From positions 730,318-794,317 of the forward strand of contig NZ_JABRPL010000001.1 in assembly GCF_013249015.1 (NCBI RefSeq): a stretch of DNA of 64,000 nucleotides, given 5' to 3'. Origin of the DNA: Rathayibacter agropyri (lineage in GTDB: Bacteria > Actinomycetota > Actinomycetes > Actinomycetales > Microbacteriaceae). Each line of letters opens with the position of its first letter. Position 1 is the stretch's first letter. Position numbers and translations under genes: made by a program. Below the pieces are notes generated by a model. The model saw only the letters and a program-made list of their open reading frames with translations, did not search any database and was not told the origin of the DNA. This document shows positions 33,593-43,618 of this stretch, piece by piece.

Positions 33593-33922
33593 TCAGTTCA
33601 CGGGCCGTTCTGCCTGTTCTCTCTGGGTGATCGTGCGCTGCTCCGGCTCCTCAGGGTGAGGGGCCGAGCCGGTCGGAACGCGCATGATGTACTGCTCTAG
33701 TTCGCTCGCGTCCACGCTCTCGCGTGTCCGGAACGCCCTGCCGAACGCACGCCGCTTGGCCGCGAGTTCGTAGCAGCCGGCGTCGTCGTGGAGCCACGCT
33801 CCCCGACCAGGCCGAATCGCCCGCGGATCAACCGCGAGGACGTTCGAGTGGAGAATGAGCCTCAGAAGTGAGGCCCGAGGGGCGCGCAGACGGCAGCCGA
33901 CGCACGTTCTGACGGGCTCCAC
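33593..33922 (-). CDS. ylxR: YlxR-family RNA-binding protein (DUF448)
   Basis: A 109-residue small protein with the family signature RTCVGCR near the start, the GRGAWLH motif, and the AFGRAFR segment. YlxR is encoded between nusA and infB in most Gram-positive bacteria and is reported to bind RNA (RNase P RNA has been proposed) and affect gene expression. The GTG at 33922 is the earliest start that keeps RTCVGC intact. The C-terminal 25 residues are polar and variable. Confidence 0.9.
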   Translation of the reverse strand: MEPVRTCVGCRLRAPRASLLRLILHSNVLAVDPRAIRPGRGAWLHDDAGCYELAAKRRAFGRAFRTRESVDASELEQYIMRVPTGSAPHPEEPEQRTITQREQAERPVN

Positions 33923-33973
33923 CCTACTCCCTCGTCCGCAGGAGCGCTCCCCTGGGCGGTTGATGCTCCCGGA

Positions 33974-34975
33974 TCATTCCCCGTCCATCACCGAATCTGG
34001 CTGAATGTCGATTTTGGCGCCCGTCAGCTTCGCGGCGAGACGGGCGTTCTGCCCCTCCTTGCCGATGGCGAGCGAGAGCTGGTAGTCGGGCACAAGCGCG
34101 CGGACCGCCTTGAGGCTCTGATCGATCACGAACGCGCTGGTCACCTTCGCGGGTGAGAGAGCGCTAGCGACGAAGGTCGGCAGATCGGACGAGTAGTCGA
34201 CAATGTCGATCTTCTCGTTGTTCAGTTCGGCCGTGACCGCCCTGACCCGCTGACCTAGCTCGCCGATGCAGGCGCCCTTGGCGTTGACGCCGGGCTCCGT
34301 CGCGCGCACCGCGATCTTGGTGCGGTGACCGGCTTCGCGGGCGAGCGACACGATTTCGACCACTCCGGAGGCGATCTCGGGCACCTCGAGCGCGAACAGC
34401 TTGCGCACCAGCGACGGATGGGTGCGCGAGACCTGGACCGAGGGACCCTTGGCTCCGCGGCCGACGCTCGTCACGTAGACGCGGATTCGGCGGCCGTGGC
34501 TGTAGTCCTCGCCTGGCACCTGCTCCTCGGGCGAGAGGATCGCCTCGATGGAGCCCAGGTCGACATGGATCATCCGCGGGTTGGGGCCCTGCTGGATGAT
34601 GCCGGCGACGATGTCGCCCTCGCGCCCTTTGAACTCGCCGAGGACATGCTCATCGGCGATGTCGCGCAGACGCTGGTTGATGACCTGCTTGGCGGCAAAG
34701 GCGGCGATGCGGCCGAAGTCGCGCGGGGAGTCCTCCGCCTCGCCGATCACCGCGCCCTCGTCGTCGAGTTCGGGCACGAAGACGGACACGTGGCCGGTCT
34801 TGCGGTCCAGATGCACTCGGGCATCGACGGCGGTGGACTTGTCGGCGTCATCCGCCTGGCCGATGTGCTTGAGGTAGGCGGTGAGGATCGCCTGCTCGAT
34901 GATCTGCACAAGTTCCTCGAAGGGGATCTCGCGCTCGCGCTCCATGAGGCGCAGAACGCTCAGGTCGATGTCCAC
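33974..34975 (-). CDS. nusA: Transcription termination/antitermination factor NusA
   Basis: A 333-residue NusA of usual Gram-positive length, without the C-terminal acidic repeats of E. coli. It starts with the RNA polymerase-binding domain (MDIDLSVLRLMERERE), has an S1 domain (GDIVAGIIQQ), and two KH domains (GACIGELGQRVRAV and AIGKEGQNARLAAKLTG). AAAGG precedes the GTG at 34975. The gene usually found just upstream, rimP, is not here; proS lies upstream instead. Confidence 0.95.
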   Translation of the reverse strand: MDIDLSVLRLMEREREIPFEELVQIIEQAILTAYLKHIGQADDADKSTAVDARVHLDRKTGHVSVFVPELDDEGAVIGEAEDSPRDFGRIAAFAAKQVINQRLRDIADEHVLGEFKGREGDIVAGIIQQGPNPRMIHVDLGSIEAILSPEEQVPGEDYSHGRRIRVYVTSVGRGAKGPSVQVSRTHPSLVRKLFALEVPEIASGVVEIVSLAREAGHRTKIAVRATEPGVNAKGACIGELGQRVRAVTAELNNEKIDIVDYSSDLPTFVASALSPAKVTSAFVIDQSLKAVRALVPDYQLSLAIGKEGQNARLAAKLTGAKIDIQPDSVMDGE

Positions 34976-35120
34976 GGCGGGCCTTTCTCTCTATTCACTT
35001 GGCGTCGCGAGTCGCGACCACGTCGAAGTCCGTCTCCGACTCAGACGCGGCTGGTGCACGCGGTCCGGGCGTCGGGACCATTGAGCTTACCCGACAAGCC
35101 GGGTGTCCGAGGGGACCGGA

Positions 35121-36887
35121 TCAGGCGCCGAGGCGAGCGAGTGCCTCGGCGACGGGGAGCTGCTCGCGCTCCCCCGAGCGGCGGTCCCACAGCTCCACAA
35201 TGCCGTCAGCCGCGCCACGTCCGGCGATGACGATCACCGGGACACCGATCAGCTCCGCGTCACCGAACTTCACGCCCGGCGACACCTTGGGTCGGTCGTC
35301 AATCAGGACGTCGCGGCCCGCCGTCTCCAGCGAAGCACTGACCGACTCGGCGAGTTCGAGCGCCGCCGGGTCCTTGCCCGTCGCGATCACGTGCACGTCA
35401 AACGGAGCGACGTTCGCAGGCCAGAGCAGGCCGCGCTCATCGTGGGTGCTCTCGGCGATGATCGCCAGGATGCGCGTCACTCCGATGCCGTAGGAGCCCA
35501 TCGTGACGGTCACGAGCTTGCCGTTCTCGTCAAGCACCTTCAGGCCCAGAACGTCGGCGTACTTGCGGCCGAGCTGGAAGACGTGGCCGATCTCCATGCC
35601 GCGGGCGGTCTCGATCGGGCCCGAGCCGTCGGGCGCCTCGTCGCCGGTGCGGACGTCCGCGACCTCCACAGTGCCATCGCCGGCGAAGTCGCGGCCGGCC
35701 ACCAGGTCGAGGACGTGCTGACCCGAGACGTTCGCCCCGGTAATCCAGGCGCTGCCCTCGACGACGCGAGGGTCGAGCAGATAGCGCACGCCCGTGGCTG
35801 ATTCCTCGCCGAGCACAGCGCCGTCGGCCGACCACGGGCCGATGTAGCCCTTGACCAGTCCGGGATGCTTCGCGAAGTCCTCCTCCGTCGCTGCCTCGAC
35901 CTCGGCGGGCGCGAAGGCGACCTCGGCGCGCTTGAGATCGACGTCGCGGTCACCTGGCAGACCGACGATCACGAGTGCGCGGCTGCCGTCGAGCGCGGTG
36001 AGCGCGAGCACGACGTTCTTGAGGGTGTCGGCGGCGGTCCAGGCGCGGCCGTCGGGGCGAGGCTGCGTCGCGTTCGCGAGGTCGACGAGCGTCTGGATGG
36101 TGGGGGTGTCGGGCGAGTCGAAGACCCGTGCCTCCGGCTGCCCCTCGATCGGCCGTGCCGCGGGCACGGGAGTGCGGTACGCCTCTACGTTCGCCGCGTA
36201 GCCGCCGGCCGACCGGACGAAGGTGTCCTCGCCGACCGGTGTGGGGTGCAGGAACTCCTCGCTGCGCGAACCGCCCATCGCGCCCGCGTCGGCCTGGACG
36301 ATGACGTACTCGAGTCCGAGGCGCGCGAAAATCCGCTCGTAGGCGTCGCGCTGGCGCTGGTAGCTGGCGTCGAGCCCGGCGTCCGTGGAGTCGAAGGAGT
36401 AGGCGTCCTTCATCGTGAACTCGCGGCCGCGCAGGAGGCCGGCGCGGGGTCGGGCCTCATCGCGGTACTTGTCCTGGATCTGGTAGATCGACAGGGGCAA
36501 GTCCTTATATGAGGAGTAGAGGTCTTTCACGAGCAGGGTGAAGAACTCCTCGTGGGTGGGGGCGAGCATGTAGTCCGCGTCCTTGCGGTCCTTGAGGCGG
36601 AACACGCCGTCGCCGTACTCACTCCAGCGACCGGACAGCTCGTAGGGCTCGCGCGGCAGGAGCGCGGGGAAGTGCACCTCCTGGGCGCCCGCCGCCTCCA
36701 TCTCCTCATGGATGATCCGCTCGATGCGGCGCTTGACCCGCAGGCCCAGGGGCAGCCAGGCGAAGACGCCTGGGGCCTGGCGGCGGATGTAGCCAGCGCG
36801 GACGAGGAGGCGGTGGCTGGCGACCTCGGCGTCGGCCGGATCCTCCCGGAGCGTGCGGACGAACAGATGCGAGAGACGGGTGACCAC
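35121..36887 (-). CDS. proS: Prolyl-tRNA synthetase (bacterial type)
   Basis: A 588-residue class II synthetase of the bacterial form. The catalytic core has [10 protein letters not shown], the [17 protein letters not shown] motif 2 region and GSYGIGVTR (motif 3). The editing domain between motifs 2 and 3 (about 230-400) is present, so the enzyme can probably clear Ala-tRNA(Pro). The anticodon-binding domain ends the protein. A TAGGAT hexamer eight bases before the GTG at 36887 suggests a very short or absent leader. Confidence 0.95.
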   Translation of the reverse strand: MVTRLSHLFVRTLREDPADAEVASHRLLVRAGYIRRQAPGVFAWLPLGLRVKRRIERIIHEEMEAAGAQEVHFPALLPREPYELSGRWSEYGDGVFRLKDRKDADYMLAPTHEEFFTLLVKDLYSSYKDLPLSIYQIQDKYRDEARPRAGLLRGREFTMKDAYSFDSTDAGLDASYQRQRDAYERIFARLGLEYVIVQADAGAMGGSRSEEFLHPTPVGEDTFVRSAGGYAANVEAYRTPVPAARPIEGQPEARVFDSPDTPTIQTLVDLANATQPRPDGRAWTAADTLKNVVLALTALDGSRALVIVGLPGDRDVDLKRAEVAFAPAEVEAATEEDFAKHPGLVKGYIGPWSADGAVLGEESATGVRYLLDPRVVEGSAWITGANVSGQHVLDLVAGRDFAGDGTVEVADVRTGDEAPDGSGPIETARGMEIGHVFQLGRKYADVLGLKVLDENGKLVTVTMGSYGIGVTRILAIIAESTHDERGLLWPANVAPFDVHVIATGKDPAALELAESVSASLETAGRDVLIDDRPKVSPGVKFGDAELIGVPVIVIAGRGAADGIVELWDRRSGEREQLPVAEALARLGA

Positions 36888-36895
36888 GAGGGACG

Positions 36896-36901
36896 ATCCT
36901 A
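36896..36901 (-). promoter_or_regulatory. -10 element of proS
   Basis: TAGGAT on the minus strand, eight bases before the GTG at 36887, consistent with a leaderless or nearly leaderless transcript. Confidence 0.45.
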
Positions 36902-36994
36902 TCCGCAGTCCTTCCCCGGCCCGCGAGTCCGGCCCGCGGTCCTCACTGCGGGATGCGCGAGAAGGGTCACCACCACGCCGAGGGCGAGGTGCAG

Positions 36995-37025
36995 TGCGGG
37001 GCGGAGCATCCCGATCCGCCCCGCA
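36995..37025 (-). terminator. Hairpin after ispG
   Basis: Perfect 11-bp arms (TGCGGGGCGGA / TCCGCCCCGCA) with a 9-base loop, starting 5 bp past the ispG stop. No T run. Confidence 0.55.
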
Positions 37026-37030
37026 CCATC

Positions 37031-38191
37031 TCAGTTTGCGCCGACGGTGACGACCGGCGCACCGGTCGAGGTGTCATCAGCCGGCATTTCGGCGGCCAGG
37101 CGGTTGGCCTCCTCGATCAGCGTCTGCACAATCTCAGCCTCGGGCACGGTCTTGATGACCTCGCCCTTGACGAAGATCTGGCCCTTGCCGTTGCCGGAGG
37201 CGACGCCCAGGTCGGCCTCGCGGGCCTCGCCCGGACCGTTCACAACGCAGCCCATCACCGCGACGCGCAGGGGCACGCTCATGCCCTCGAGGCCCGCGGT
37301 GACGTCGTTGGCGAGCGTGTACACGTCGACCTGGGCGCGCCCGCAGCTTGGGCATGAGACGATCTCGAGCTTGCGCTCACGGAGGTTGAGCGACTGCAGG
37401 ATCTGCAGGCCGACCTTGACTTCTTGCGCCGGCGGGGCGGAGAGGGACACGCGGATGGTGTCGCCGATGCCCTCGCCGAGGAGGATGCCGAACGCGGTGG
37501 CCGACTTGATGGTCCCCTGGAACTCCGGTCCCGCCTCGGTCACGCCGAGGTGCAGCGGCCAGTCGCCCCGCTCGGCAAGCTGGCGATAAGCCTTCACCAT
37601 GACGACCGGGTCGTTGTGCTTGACCGAGATCTTGAAATCGTGGAAGTCGTGCTCCTCGAAGAGGCTGGCCTCCCAGACCGCGCTCTCGACAAGCGCCTCG
37701 GGCGTCGGCTTACCGTACTTCTGCAGGATGCTCGGCTCGAGCGAGCCGGCGTTGACGCCGATGCGGATCGACACGCCAGCGGCCTTCGCAGCGGCAGCGA
37801 TCTTGCCGACCTGGTCATCGAACTTGCGGATGTTGCCCGGGTTCACGCGGACCGCGGCGCAACCGGCGTCGATCGCGGCGTAGACGTAGTTCGGCTGAAA
37901 GTGGATATCGGCGATGACCGGAATCTGGCTCTTCTTGGCGATGATCGGCAGCGCCTCCGCGTCATCCCGGCTCGGCACCGCCACGCGGACAATGTCGCAA
38001 CCGGAGGCGGTCAGCTCGGCGATCTGCTGGAGCGTCGCGTTGATGTTCGTCGTCGGCGTGGTGCACATCGACTGGACGCTGACCTGCGCGTCACCGCCCA
38101 CAAGCACCTTGCCGACCTTGATCTGGCGAGACTTGCGGCGGGGGGCGAGGGTCATGGGGACCTTGGGAAGACCCAGATTCACTGCTGGCAC
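37031..38191 (-). CDS. ispG: 4-hydroxy-3-methylbut-2-enyl diphosphate synthase IspG (GcpE)
   Basis: A 386-residue [4Fe-4S] enzyme of the MEP isoprenoid pathway. It has [26 protein letters not shown] and the NPGNI barrel motifs, then the cluster cysteines in [10 protein letters not shown] and a further one in CVVNGPGE. The GTG at 38191 ([10 protein letters not shown]) is preferred over the ATG at 38200 because a TACGAT hexamer lies seven bases before it and overlaps the ATG. It is the last of the dxr-rseP-ispG group, all on the minus strand. Confidence 0.94.
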   Translation of the reverse strand: MPAVNLGLPKVPMTLAPRRKSRQIKVGKVLVGGDAQVSVQSMCTTPTTNINATLQQIAELTASGCDIVRVAVPSRDDAEALPIIAKKSQIPVIADIHFQPNYVYAAIDAGCAAVRVNPGNIRKFDDQVGKIAAAAKAAGVSIRIGVNAGSLEPSILQKYGKPTPEALVESAVWEASLFEEHDFHDFKISVKHNDPVVMVKAYRQLAERGDWPLHLGVTEAGPEFQGTIKSATAFGILLGEGIGDTIRVSLSAPPAQEVKVGLQILQSLNLRERKLEIVSCPSCGRAQVDVYTLANDVTAGLEGMSVPLRVAVMGCVVNGPGEAREADLGVASGNGKGQIFVKGEVIKTVPEAEIVQTLIEEANRLAAEMPADDTSTGAPVVTVGAN

Positions 38192-38198
38192 GCGCCCC

Positions 38199-38204
38199 AT
38201 CGTA
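38199..38204 (-). promoter_or_regulatory. Leaderless -10 element of ispG
   Basis: TACGAT on the minus strand, seven bases before the GTG at 38191. It contains the AT of the alternative ATG at 38200, which argues against that start. Confidence 0.45.
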
Positions 38205-38372
38205 CGCGCGCCGCGAGACACGCCGTCCGCTCGCCGCGTCTTCCCAGCCGCCACCCTTACCGGGGGAACCCCCGACCGTCGGGGCAGCCCGCAACTCCTG
38301 GCTCCCTAGCCGATCCGGGGTTCCCTGAGGCACGCCAGAGCCGCCCCCGGCAGGCCCCCCTCTGAGGCGGAC

Positions 38373-38400
38373 GCGGGAATCGCGTGTCAGCGATTCCCGC
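38373..38400 (-). terminator. Hairpin after rseP
   Basis: Perfect 11-bp arms (GCGGGAATCGC / GCGATTCCCGC) with a 6-base loop in the 290-bp gap between rseP and ispG, so ispG is probably transcribed separately. The rest of the gap is GC-rich with no gene. Confidence 0.65.
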
Positions 38401-38485
38401 AAGCCGCACGCCCGACGCTCCACCCACGCCCACACCCAGCAAGCCAACCGCGGCACGCTGGGCAGGGACCGGCGTGCAAGAAAAC

Positions 38486-39862
38486 TCAGAACAGCGTGAT
38501 CGGCTTGACAATGTCGGCGTACATGAGCAGGACGCTCATCCCGCCGAGGATCAGGACGACCACGTAGGTCAGCGGGAGCAGCCGGGCGATATCAACGGGG
38601 CCGGGGTCCCGGCGACCGAAGAGCTTTGCAATGCGGCGGCGCAGACCCTCCCAGAGGGCGCCGATGATGTGGCCACCGTCCATCGGCAGCAGCGGCACCA
38701 GGTTGAAGACCAGCAGCGCCACATTCAGCGAGGCGAGAACACCGACCATCGTCTGCACCTTCGACACGATCGGTAGCTGGTCGGAGGCGGCGATCTCACC
38801 CGCGATGCGCCCGACGCCCACCATGCTGATCGGACCGTTGGCGTCGCGGGCTTCGGTGCCGAACGCGGCCTGAGCGACGTCGATCAAGCGCTGCGGCAGG
38901 TTCAGGATGACGTGGGCGACGCTCGTGATGTTTTGCCAGACGGTCCCCGGCACCGCGGTAATTGGCTGCTGCGCGAGCGCCGACGTGGGCGAGATCCCGA
39001 TGAAGCCGACGGTCTGCGTCTGGACGGCACCCGAGGCATCGGTCACGGCAGCGCCGGCGGCGTCAGTCACCGCCACCTGGTTCTCGGCCGGGGTGATCGT
39101 CACTGTCAGCGGGGAGCCGTTTCGCTCCACAACGACGCTCAGCGGCACGCCCACGGAACGCTGGATGATCGGCGTGAGGTCGTTCCAGGTGCGAACCGGC
39201 GTGCCATCGATCGCGGTGATCGTATCGCCGGGGAGCAGACCAGCCGCGGCGCCGGGAGCGAGGGGATCGTCGGCGGTGCAGGTCGCGGTGGCGCGCTGCG
39301 ACTCCGGGACCACGCACTGCGAGACGGCGGCGAGCGTGCTCGTGCTCTGCGGGATCCCGATGCCGCAGAGCAGCACCGCGAACAGGACCGTCGCGATCAC
39401 GAGGTTCATGAACGGCCCGCCGATCATCACGATCACCCGCTTCCAGACCGGGAGGCGGTAGAAGGCCCGGTGGTCCTCACCCTCGCCGATGGTCTCGGCA
39501 CTTGCGGCTCGGGCCTCGTCGATCATGGTCGGGCGTGTGGGCTCGCGCTTCTGGGTCGACTCGGAACCGATCCCCTGGAAGATGCCGACGGGCGACTCCG
39601 TGACGGGGTCTCCCGGGTGCTTCGGCGGGTACATCCCGATCATCGCGATGTAGCCGCCGAGCGGAATCGCCTTCACCCCGTACTCCGTCTCACCCCGGCG
39701 CCGCGAGAAGAGAGTCGGGCCGAAGCCGATCATGTACTGAGTGACCTTGACCCCGAAGAGCTTGGCCGGCACGAGGTGCCCGACCTCGTGCAGCGCGATC
39801 GAGAGGGCGACCCCAACGGCGATGATGACGACGCCAAGGACGAAGAGCAGCACGGATTCCAC
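38486..39862 (-). CDS. rseP: RIP metalloprotease RseP (site-2 protease)
   Basis: A 458-residue membrane zinc protease. The first helix carries HEVGH (HExxH), the last part has PLLPMDGGHI (the third metal ligand), and a PDZ domain lies between (around residues 190-290: LLPGDTITAIDGTPV). About four membrane helices are visible. Family members cut anti-sigma factors or other membrane proteins within the membrane. The GTG at 39862 is chosen from the TACAGT hexamer six bases upstream and because the protein then begins directly with the first helix. Confidence 0.93.
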   Translation of the reverse strand: MESVLLFVLGVVIIAVGVALSIALHEVGHLVPAKLFGVKVTQYMIGFGPTLFSRRRGETEYGVKAIPLGGYIAMIGMYPPKHPGDPVTESPVGIFQGIGSESTQKREPTRPTMIDEARAASAETIGEGEDHRAFYRLPVWKRVIVMIGGPFMNLVIATVLFAVLLCGIGIPQSTSTLAAVSQCVVPESQRATATCTADDPLAPGAAAGLLPGDTITAIDGTPVRTWNDLTPIIQRSVGVPLSVVVERNGSPLTVTITPAENQVAVTDAAGAAVTDASGAVQTQTVGFIGISPTSALAQQPITAVPGTVWQNITSVAHVILNLPQRLIDVAQAAFGTEARDANGPISMVGVGRIAGEIAASDQLPIVSKVQTMVGVLASLNVALLVFNLVPLLPMDGGHIIGALWEGLRRRIAKLFGRRDPGPVDIARLLPLTYVVVLILGGMSVLLMYADIVKPITLF

Positions 39863-39868
39863 CGACAC

Positions 39869-39874
39869 ACTGTA
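39869..39874 (-). promoter_or_regulatory. Leaderless -10 element of rseP
   Basis: TACAGT on the minus strand, six bases before the GTG at 39862. Confidence 0.5.
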
Positions 39875-40001
39875 GGCCGGACCCGGCAGTCCACGCTGGG
39901 GTGCGCCTGCACGTCCACGATGAGCTGCGCACGCTGCACGCTGAGAGACCTCCTCGTCCACGTTGAGGAGATCACACGTCAGCTAACGCCGCGTCAGCCG
40001 C

Positions 40002-41084
40002 TCACACCCCCGCAATCCGCGCGTCCGCCGCGCGCCGCGCCCACTCCTCCGCCGCGGCCAGCGACTCTCGTGTCAGCGCACCCTCGGCGCTGTGCGCGTC
40101 GACCACCGCCTCCACGGTCGCGAGGATGTCGAGATAGCCAATCCGCCCGGCATGGAACGCCTGCACCGCCTGCTCGTTGGCGGCGTTGAACACGGCTGGG
40201 TAGGAGGCGCCAGCTTCGCCGACGCGCTTCGCAAGGCGGACGGAGGGGAACGCCTCCTCGTCCAGCGGCTCGAAGGTCCACGCGTGCGACCGCGTCCAGT
40301 CCAGCGGCACGCCGACTCCGGCGACGCGGTGCGGCCAGTCGAGGCCGAGCGAGATCGGGAGGCGCATGTCCGGCGGCGATGCCTGCGCGATGGTCGACCC
40401 GTCGACGTACTCGACCATGGAGTGGATCACCGACTGCGGGTGCACCGTCACGTCGATCCGGTCGTAGGGGACGCCGAAGAGCAGGTGCGCCTCGATCACC
40501 TCGAGCCCCTTGTTGACCAGGGTCGAGGAGTTGGTGGTGACGACCAGGCCCATGTCCCAGGTCGGGTGGGCGAGGGCCTGCGCGGGGGTGACGTCGCGGA
40601 GGGAGGCGCGATCGCGCCCGCGGAAGGGTCCTCCGGAGGCGGTGAGCACGAGACGCCGAACCTCGCGGTGCTCGCCGGCCAGCAGCGCCTGCGCGAGGGC
40701 GGAGTGCTCGGAGTCCACGGGCACGATCTGCCCGGGCGCGGCGAGCGAGGTGACCAGCTCGCCGCCGACGATCAGCGACTCCTTGTTTGCCAGCGCGAGC
40801 GTCCGTCCCTCCTCGAGCGCCGCGAGCGTCGGACCGAGACCCACCGAACCGGTAATGCCGTTGAGCACCACGTCCGCATCGACCGAGCGGATCAGCTGCT
40901 CCGCCTCCTGGACCCCGAATGCGGTGTGCTCGACTCCGAAGGCCGCTGCCTGCTCGGCGACCAGAGCACGGTTCGAGCCGGCCGCCAGGCCAACCACGTC
41001 GAACCGCTCACGGTGGGCCCCGATGACGTCGAGGGCCTGCGTACCGATGGACCCCGTCGAACCGAGGATGATGACCCTGCGCAT
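40002..41084 (-). CDS. dxr: 1-deoxy-D-xylulose-5-phosphate reductoisomerase
   Basis: A 360-residue NADPH enzyme for the first committed MEP-pathway step. It begins with IILGSTGSIGTQALDV, has ALANKESLIVGGELV, then PVDSEHSALAQAL with metal ligands, LTASGGPFRG, and HPQSVIHSMVEYVDGS. Length is a little under the usual 390. It lies upstream of rseP on the same strand with 139 bp between. Confidence 0.95.
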   Translation of the reverse strand: MRRVIILGSTGSIGTQALDVIGAHRERFDVVGLAAGSNRALVAEQAAAFGVEHTAFGVQEAEQLIRSVDADVVLNGITGSVGLGPTLAALEEGRTLALANKESLIVGGELVTSLAAPGQIVPVDSEHSALAQALLAGEHREVRRLVLTASGGPFRGRDRASLRDVTPAQALAHPTWDMGLVVTTNSSTLVNKGLEVIEAHLLFGVPYDRIDVTVHPQSVIHSMVEYVDGSTIAQASPPDMRLPISLGLDWPHRVAGVGVPLDWTRSHAWTFEPLDEEAFPSVRLAKRVGEAGASYPAVFNAANEQAVQAFHAGRIGYLDILATVEAVVDAHSAEGALTRESLAAAEEWARRAADARIAGV

Positions 41085-41121
41085 TTGCTCATACTGGCAC
41101 GGTGGACGGGCAGCGCCAGGG

Positions 41122-42087
41122 TCAGCTCACGGCGAGAATGTCGATCACGAACACGAGGGTGTCGGTGCCGCTGATCCCGGCTTTCTGGTTGCCAGCGTCG
41201 CCGTAGCCCTTCGCAGGTGGGATGCTGACGAGCACCTGAGAGCCAACGGTCTGGCCGACCACTGCCTCCTTGAAGCCCTCGATCACCCCGCCGGTGCCGA
41301 AGGAGGCGGGAGCAGGCTTGCCCCAGCTCTGGTCGAAGACCTTGCCTGTGCCCCAGACCACACCCTGGTACTGCACGATCAGCTGGTCGCCGTCGGCGAC
41401 GGTGGCTCCGGAGCCCTTCTTGAGCACCGCGAGCTGGAGCTCGGCGGGCGGGTCAGACGCGGGGATGGTGACGGTCGGAGCGCCGTCCTCGGCGAGCGCC
41501 ACCGTCGGCAGCCCGTCCACGGGGGGCTGAGGCTCGCCGTTCGCCGCGGTGGGAACGATCCGCTCGACGTCGATGACCATCACGATCGAATCGGTGGCGG
41601 TGAGGCCGAACTGGCTCTGCCCGGCATCGCCGAAGGCGTCGGCCGGAGGCACGACGGCGACCACGCGGGAGCCGACGGTCGCGCAGTTCACGGCCTTCAC
41701 CAGCCCGGCGAGGTACTGGGTGGTGTCGACTTTAAAAGCCGCGCGCCCACCCGAGGCGTAGCTGCTGGCCGAGAACTCGGTGCCGCTCGTGCCGTTGTAG
41801 AGGGTGTAGTCGACGAGCACCGTGTCGCCTTCGGTGACCTCGTCTCCGCTGCCCTCGATCGCGACCGCGCGCTCGGTTGACTCGACGTTCAGCGGGCTCG
41901 GGAAGACGGTGACCGGCTTCGAGGCGAACCCGCCGCTGGTCTGCACCGCGGCGGTCGCGTCACCCGCGCTGGCGCAGCCGAGCGGAGCGGAGGAGGCGGT
42001 GGGCGCACTGTCCGGTGCCGCGGCGGTGCACGCCCCGAGGCTCAGGGAGGCGCCGAGGACGGCGAGGATCGCGAGTGTTCTGCGCAC
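41122..42087 (-). CDS. FKBP-type peptidyl-prolyl isomerase lipoprotein with two FKBP modules
   Basis: A 321-residue exported protein. The signal peptide ends in a lipobox (LSLGAC, Cys20), so it is anchored to the outer face of the membrane. Two FKBP-like domains follow: the first around residues 75-175, with degenerate active-site residues, the second around 215-320 with VQYQGVVWGTGKVFDQSW and FGTGGVIEGFKEAVVG, close to canonical. It probably helps fold exported proteins. The GTG at 42087 has AGGAAAGG upstream. The next gene is dxr. Confidence 0.88.
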   Translation of the reverse strand: MRRTLAILAVLGASLSLGACTAAAPDSAPTASSAPLGCASAGDATAAVQTSGGFASKPVTVFPSPLNVESTERAVAIEGSGDEVTEGDTVLVDYTLYNGTSGTEFSASSYASGGRAAFKVDTTQYLAGLVKAVNCATVGSRVVAVVPPADAFGDAGQSQFGLTATDSIVMVIDVERIVPTAANGEPQPPVDGLPTVALAEDGAPTVTIPASDPPAELQLAVLKKGSGATVADGDQLIVQYQGVVWGTGKVFDQSWGKPAPASFGTGGVIEGFKEAVVGQTVGSQVLVSIPPAKGYGDAGNQKAGISGTDTLVFVIDILAVS

Positions 42088-42223
42088 AGGGGGACCTTTC
42101 CTGACCGGCCGCGGCCGGGGGACGTTCGAGAGTTCTGGGGGATCGTCTCCATCTTGGGGGACGCGCCTCGGGAGGTGCTGGACGCCGGGCGCGCCTGCTC
42201 AGGCCCGGACGGCGCTGCTCGCT

Positions 42224-42229
42224 TAGCAT
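42224..42229 (+). promoter_or_regulatory. Leaderless -10 element of the first gabT
   Basis: TAGCAT followed by six bases and the ATG at 42236. Confidence 0.5.
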
Positions 42230-42235
42230 CGGACT

Positions 42236-43570
42236 ATGCGTGAATTCTCGGTCCCCCAGTCCCGAAAGCTCGTTACCGAGCTCCCCGGCCCGCGCTCCGT
42301 AGCCCTGCAGGAACGCCGCGTCGCGAGCGTCTCCCGCGGCGCAGGCACGCTCGCGAACATCTACATGGACCACGCCTCGGGCGCCGTCCTGGTCGACGTC
42401 GATGGCAACCGCCTGATCGACCTGGGCTGCGGCATCGGAGTGACCACCATCGGCCACGCGCACCCCGCCGTGGCCGCGGCCGCCGCCGCTCAGGCCGAGA
42501 AGCTGACGCACACCCTCTTCACCGTCACTCCGTATGAAAACTACGTGAAGGTCGCCGAAAAGCTCGCCGAGATCACTCCGGGCGACTTCGAGAAGCACTC
42601 GATCCTGGTGAACTCCGGAGCGGAAGCGGTCGAGAACGCCGTGAAGATTGCACGGAAGTACACGGGCCGCCGGGCAATCGCGACGCTCGACCACGCCTTC
42701 CACGGCCGCACCAACCTCACGATGGCGATGACCTACCGCCCCTGGCCCGAGCGCGCCGGCATGGGCCCGTTCCCAGGTGAGATCTACAGCCTTCCGATCA
42801 GCTACCCCTTCCGCGACCCGGCCGGGATGACGGGCGAGGAGGCGGCCGAGCGCACCATCGACTACATCACTACCCACATCGGCGCGCAGGAGTTGGCGGC
42901 CCTGTTCGTCGAGCCCATTCAGGGCGACGGCGGCATCATCATCCCCGCGCCCGGCTACTTCCGCCGCCTCTCCGAGTTCTGCACCGAGAACGGCATCGTC
43001 TTCGTCGCCGACGAGATCCAGGCCGGCATCGCCCGCACGGGCACGTGGTACTCGATCGAGCACCACGGAGTCGTCCCGGACCTGATCACGACCGCCAAGG
43101 GCATCGCCGGCGGCTTCCCGCTCGCGGCCGTCACCGGTCGGGCCGAGATCATGGATGCCGTGCAGCCCGGCGGTATCGGCGGCACCTTCGGCGGCAACCC
43201 CGTCTCGACCGCGGCCGCGCTAGCCACCTTCGAGGCCATCGAGTCCGAGGGCCTGCTCGAGGAGGCACAGCGCGTCGAGCGCCTTCTGCAAGCTCGGATC
43301 GGCGACTGGGCCGAGCGTTTCGCGGTCGTCGGCGAGGTGCGCGGCAAGGGCGCCATGTGGGGCGTCGAACTCGTCCACCCCGGCACGACGAAGCAGTACC
43401 CGGAGGCGCTCACCGCGATCCTGAAGCACGCCACCACGAACGGAGTGATCGTCCTCGATGCCGGCAGCTGGGACAGCGTTCTGCGGATCATGCCGAGCGT
43501 CGTCATCAGCGAGGAACTCATCGACGACGCGGCAACTGTGATCGAGGAGGCGCTCGCCCAGTTCGGCTGA
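42236..43570 (+). CDS. gabT: 4-aminobutyrate aminotransferase (first copy)
   Basis: A 444-residue class III PLP aminotransferase. It shows LVNSGAEAVENAVKIAR for cofactor phosphate, DHAFHGRTNLTMAMTY, EPIQGDGG, VADEIQAGIARTG and TTAKGIAGGFPLAAVTG with the PLP lysine. GabT moves the amino group of GABA to 2-oxoglutarate, giving succinate semialdehyde. A second, clearly paralogous copy lies at 44930. No gabD dehydrogenase is in the window. The ATG at 42236 fits a leaderless start. Confidence 0.9.
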   Translation: MREFSVPQSRKLVTELPGPRSVALQERRVASVSRGAGTLANIYMDHASGAVLVDVDGNRLIDLGCGIGVTTIGHAHPAVAAAAAAQAEKLTHTLFTVTPYENYVKVAEKLAEITPGDFEKHSILVNSGAEAVENAVKIARKYTGRRAIATLDHAFHGRTNLTMAMTYRPWPERAGMGPFPGEIYSLPISYPFRDPAGMTGEEAAERTIDYITTHIGAQELAALFVEPIQGDGGIIIPAPGYFRRLSEFCTENGIVFVADEIQAGIARTGTWYSIEHHGVVPDLITTAKGIAGGFPLAAVTGRAEIMDAVQPGGIGGTFGGNPVSTAAALATFEAIESEGLLEEAQRVERLLQARIGDWAERFAVVGEVRGKGAMWGVELVHPGTTKQYPEALTAILKHATTNGVIVLDAGSWDSVLRIMPSVVISEELIDDAATVIEEALAQFG

Positions 43571-43605
43571 GCGACCGCATAGCCGGTGCGGCATGAACGC
43601 GCCGG

Positions 43606-43611
43606 TATCTT
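43606..43611 (+). promoter_or_regulatory. Leaderless -10 element of the acyltransferase gene
   Basis: TATCTT followed by seven bases and the ATG at 43619. Confidence 0.5.
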
Positions 43612-43618
43612 CGTCGGA

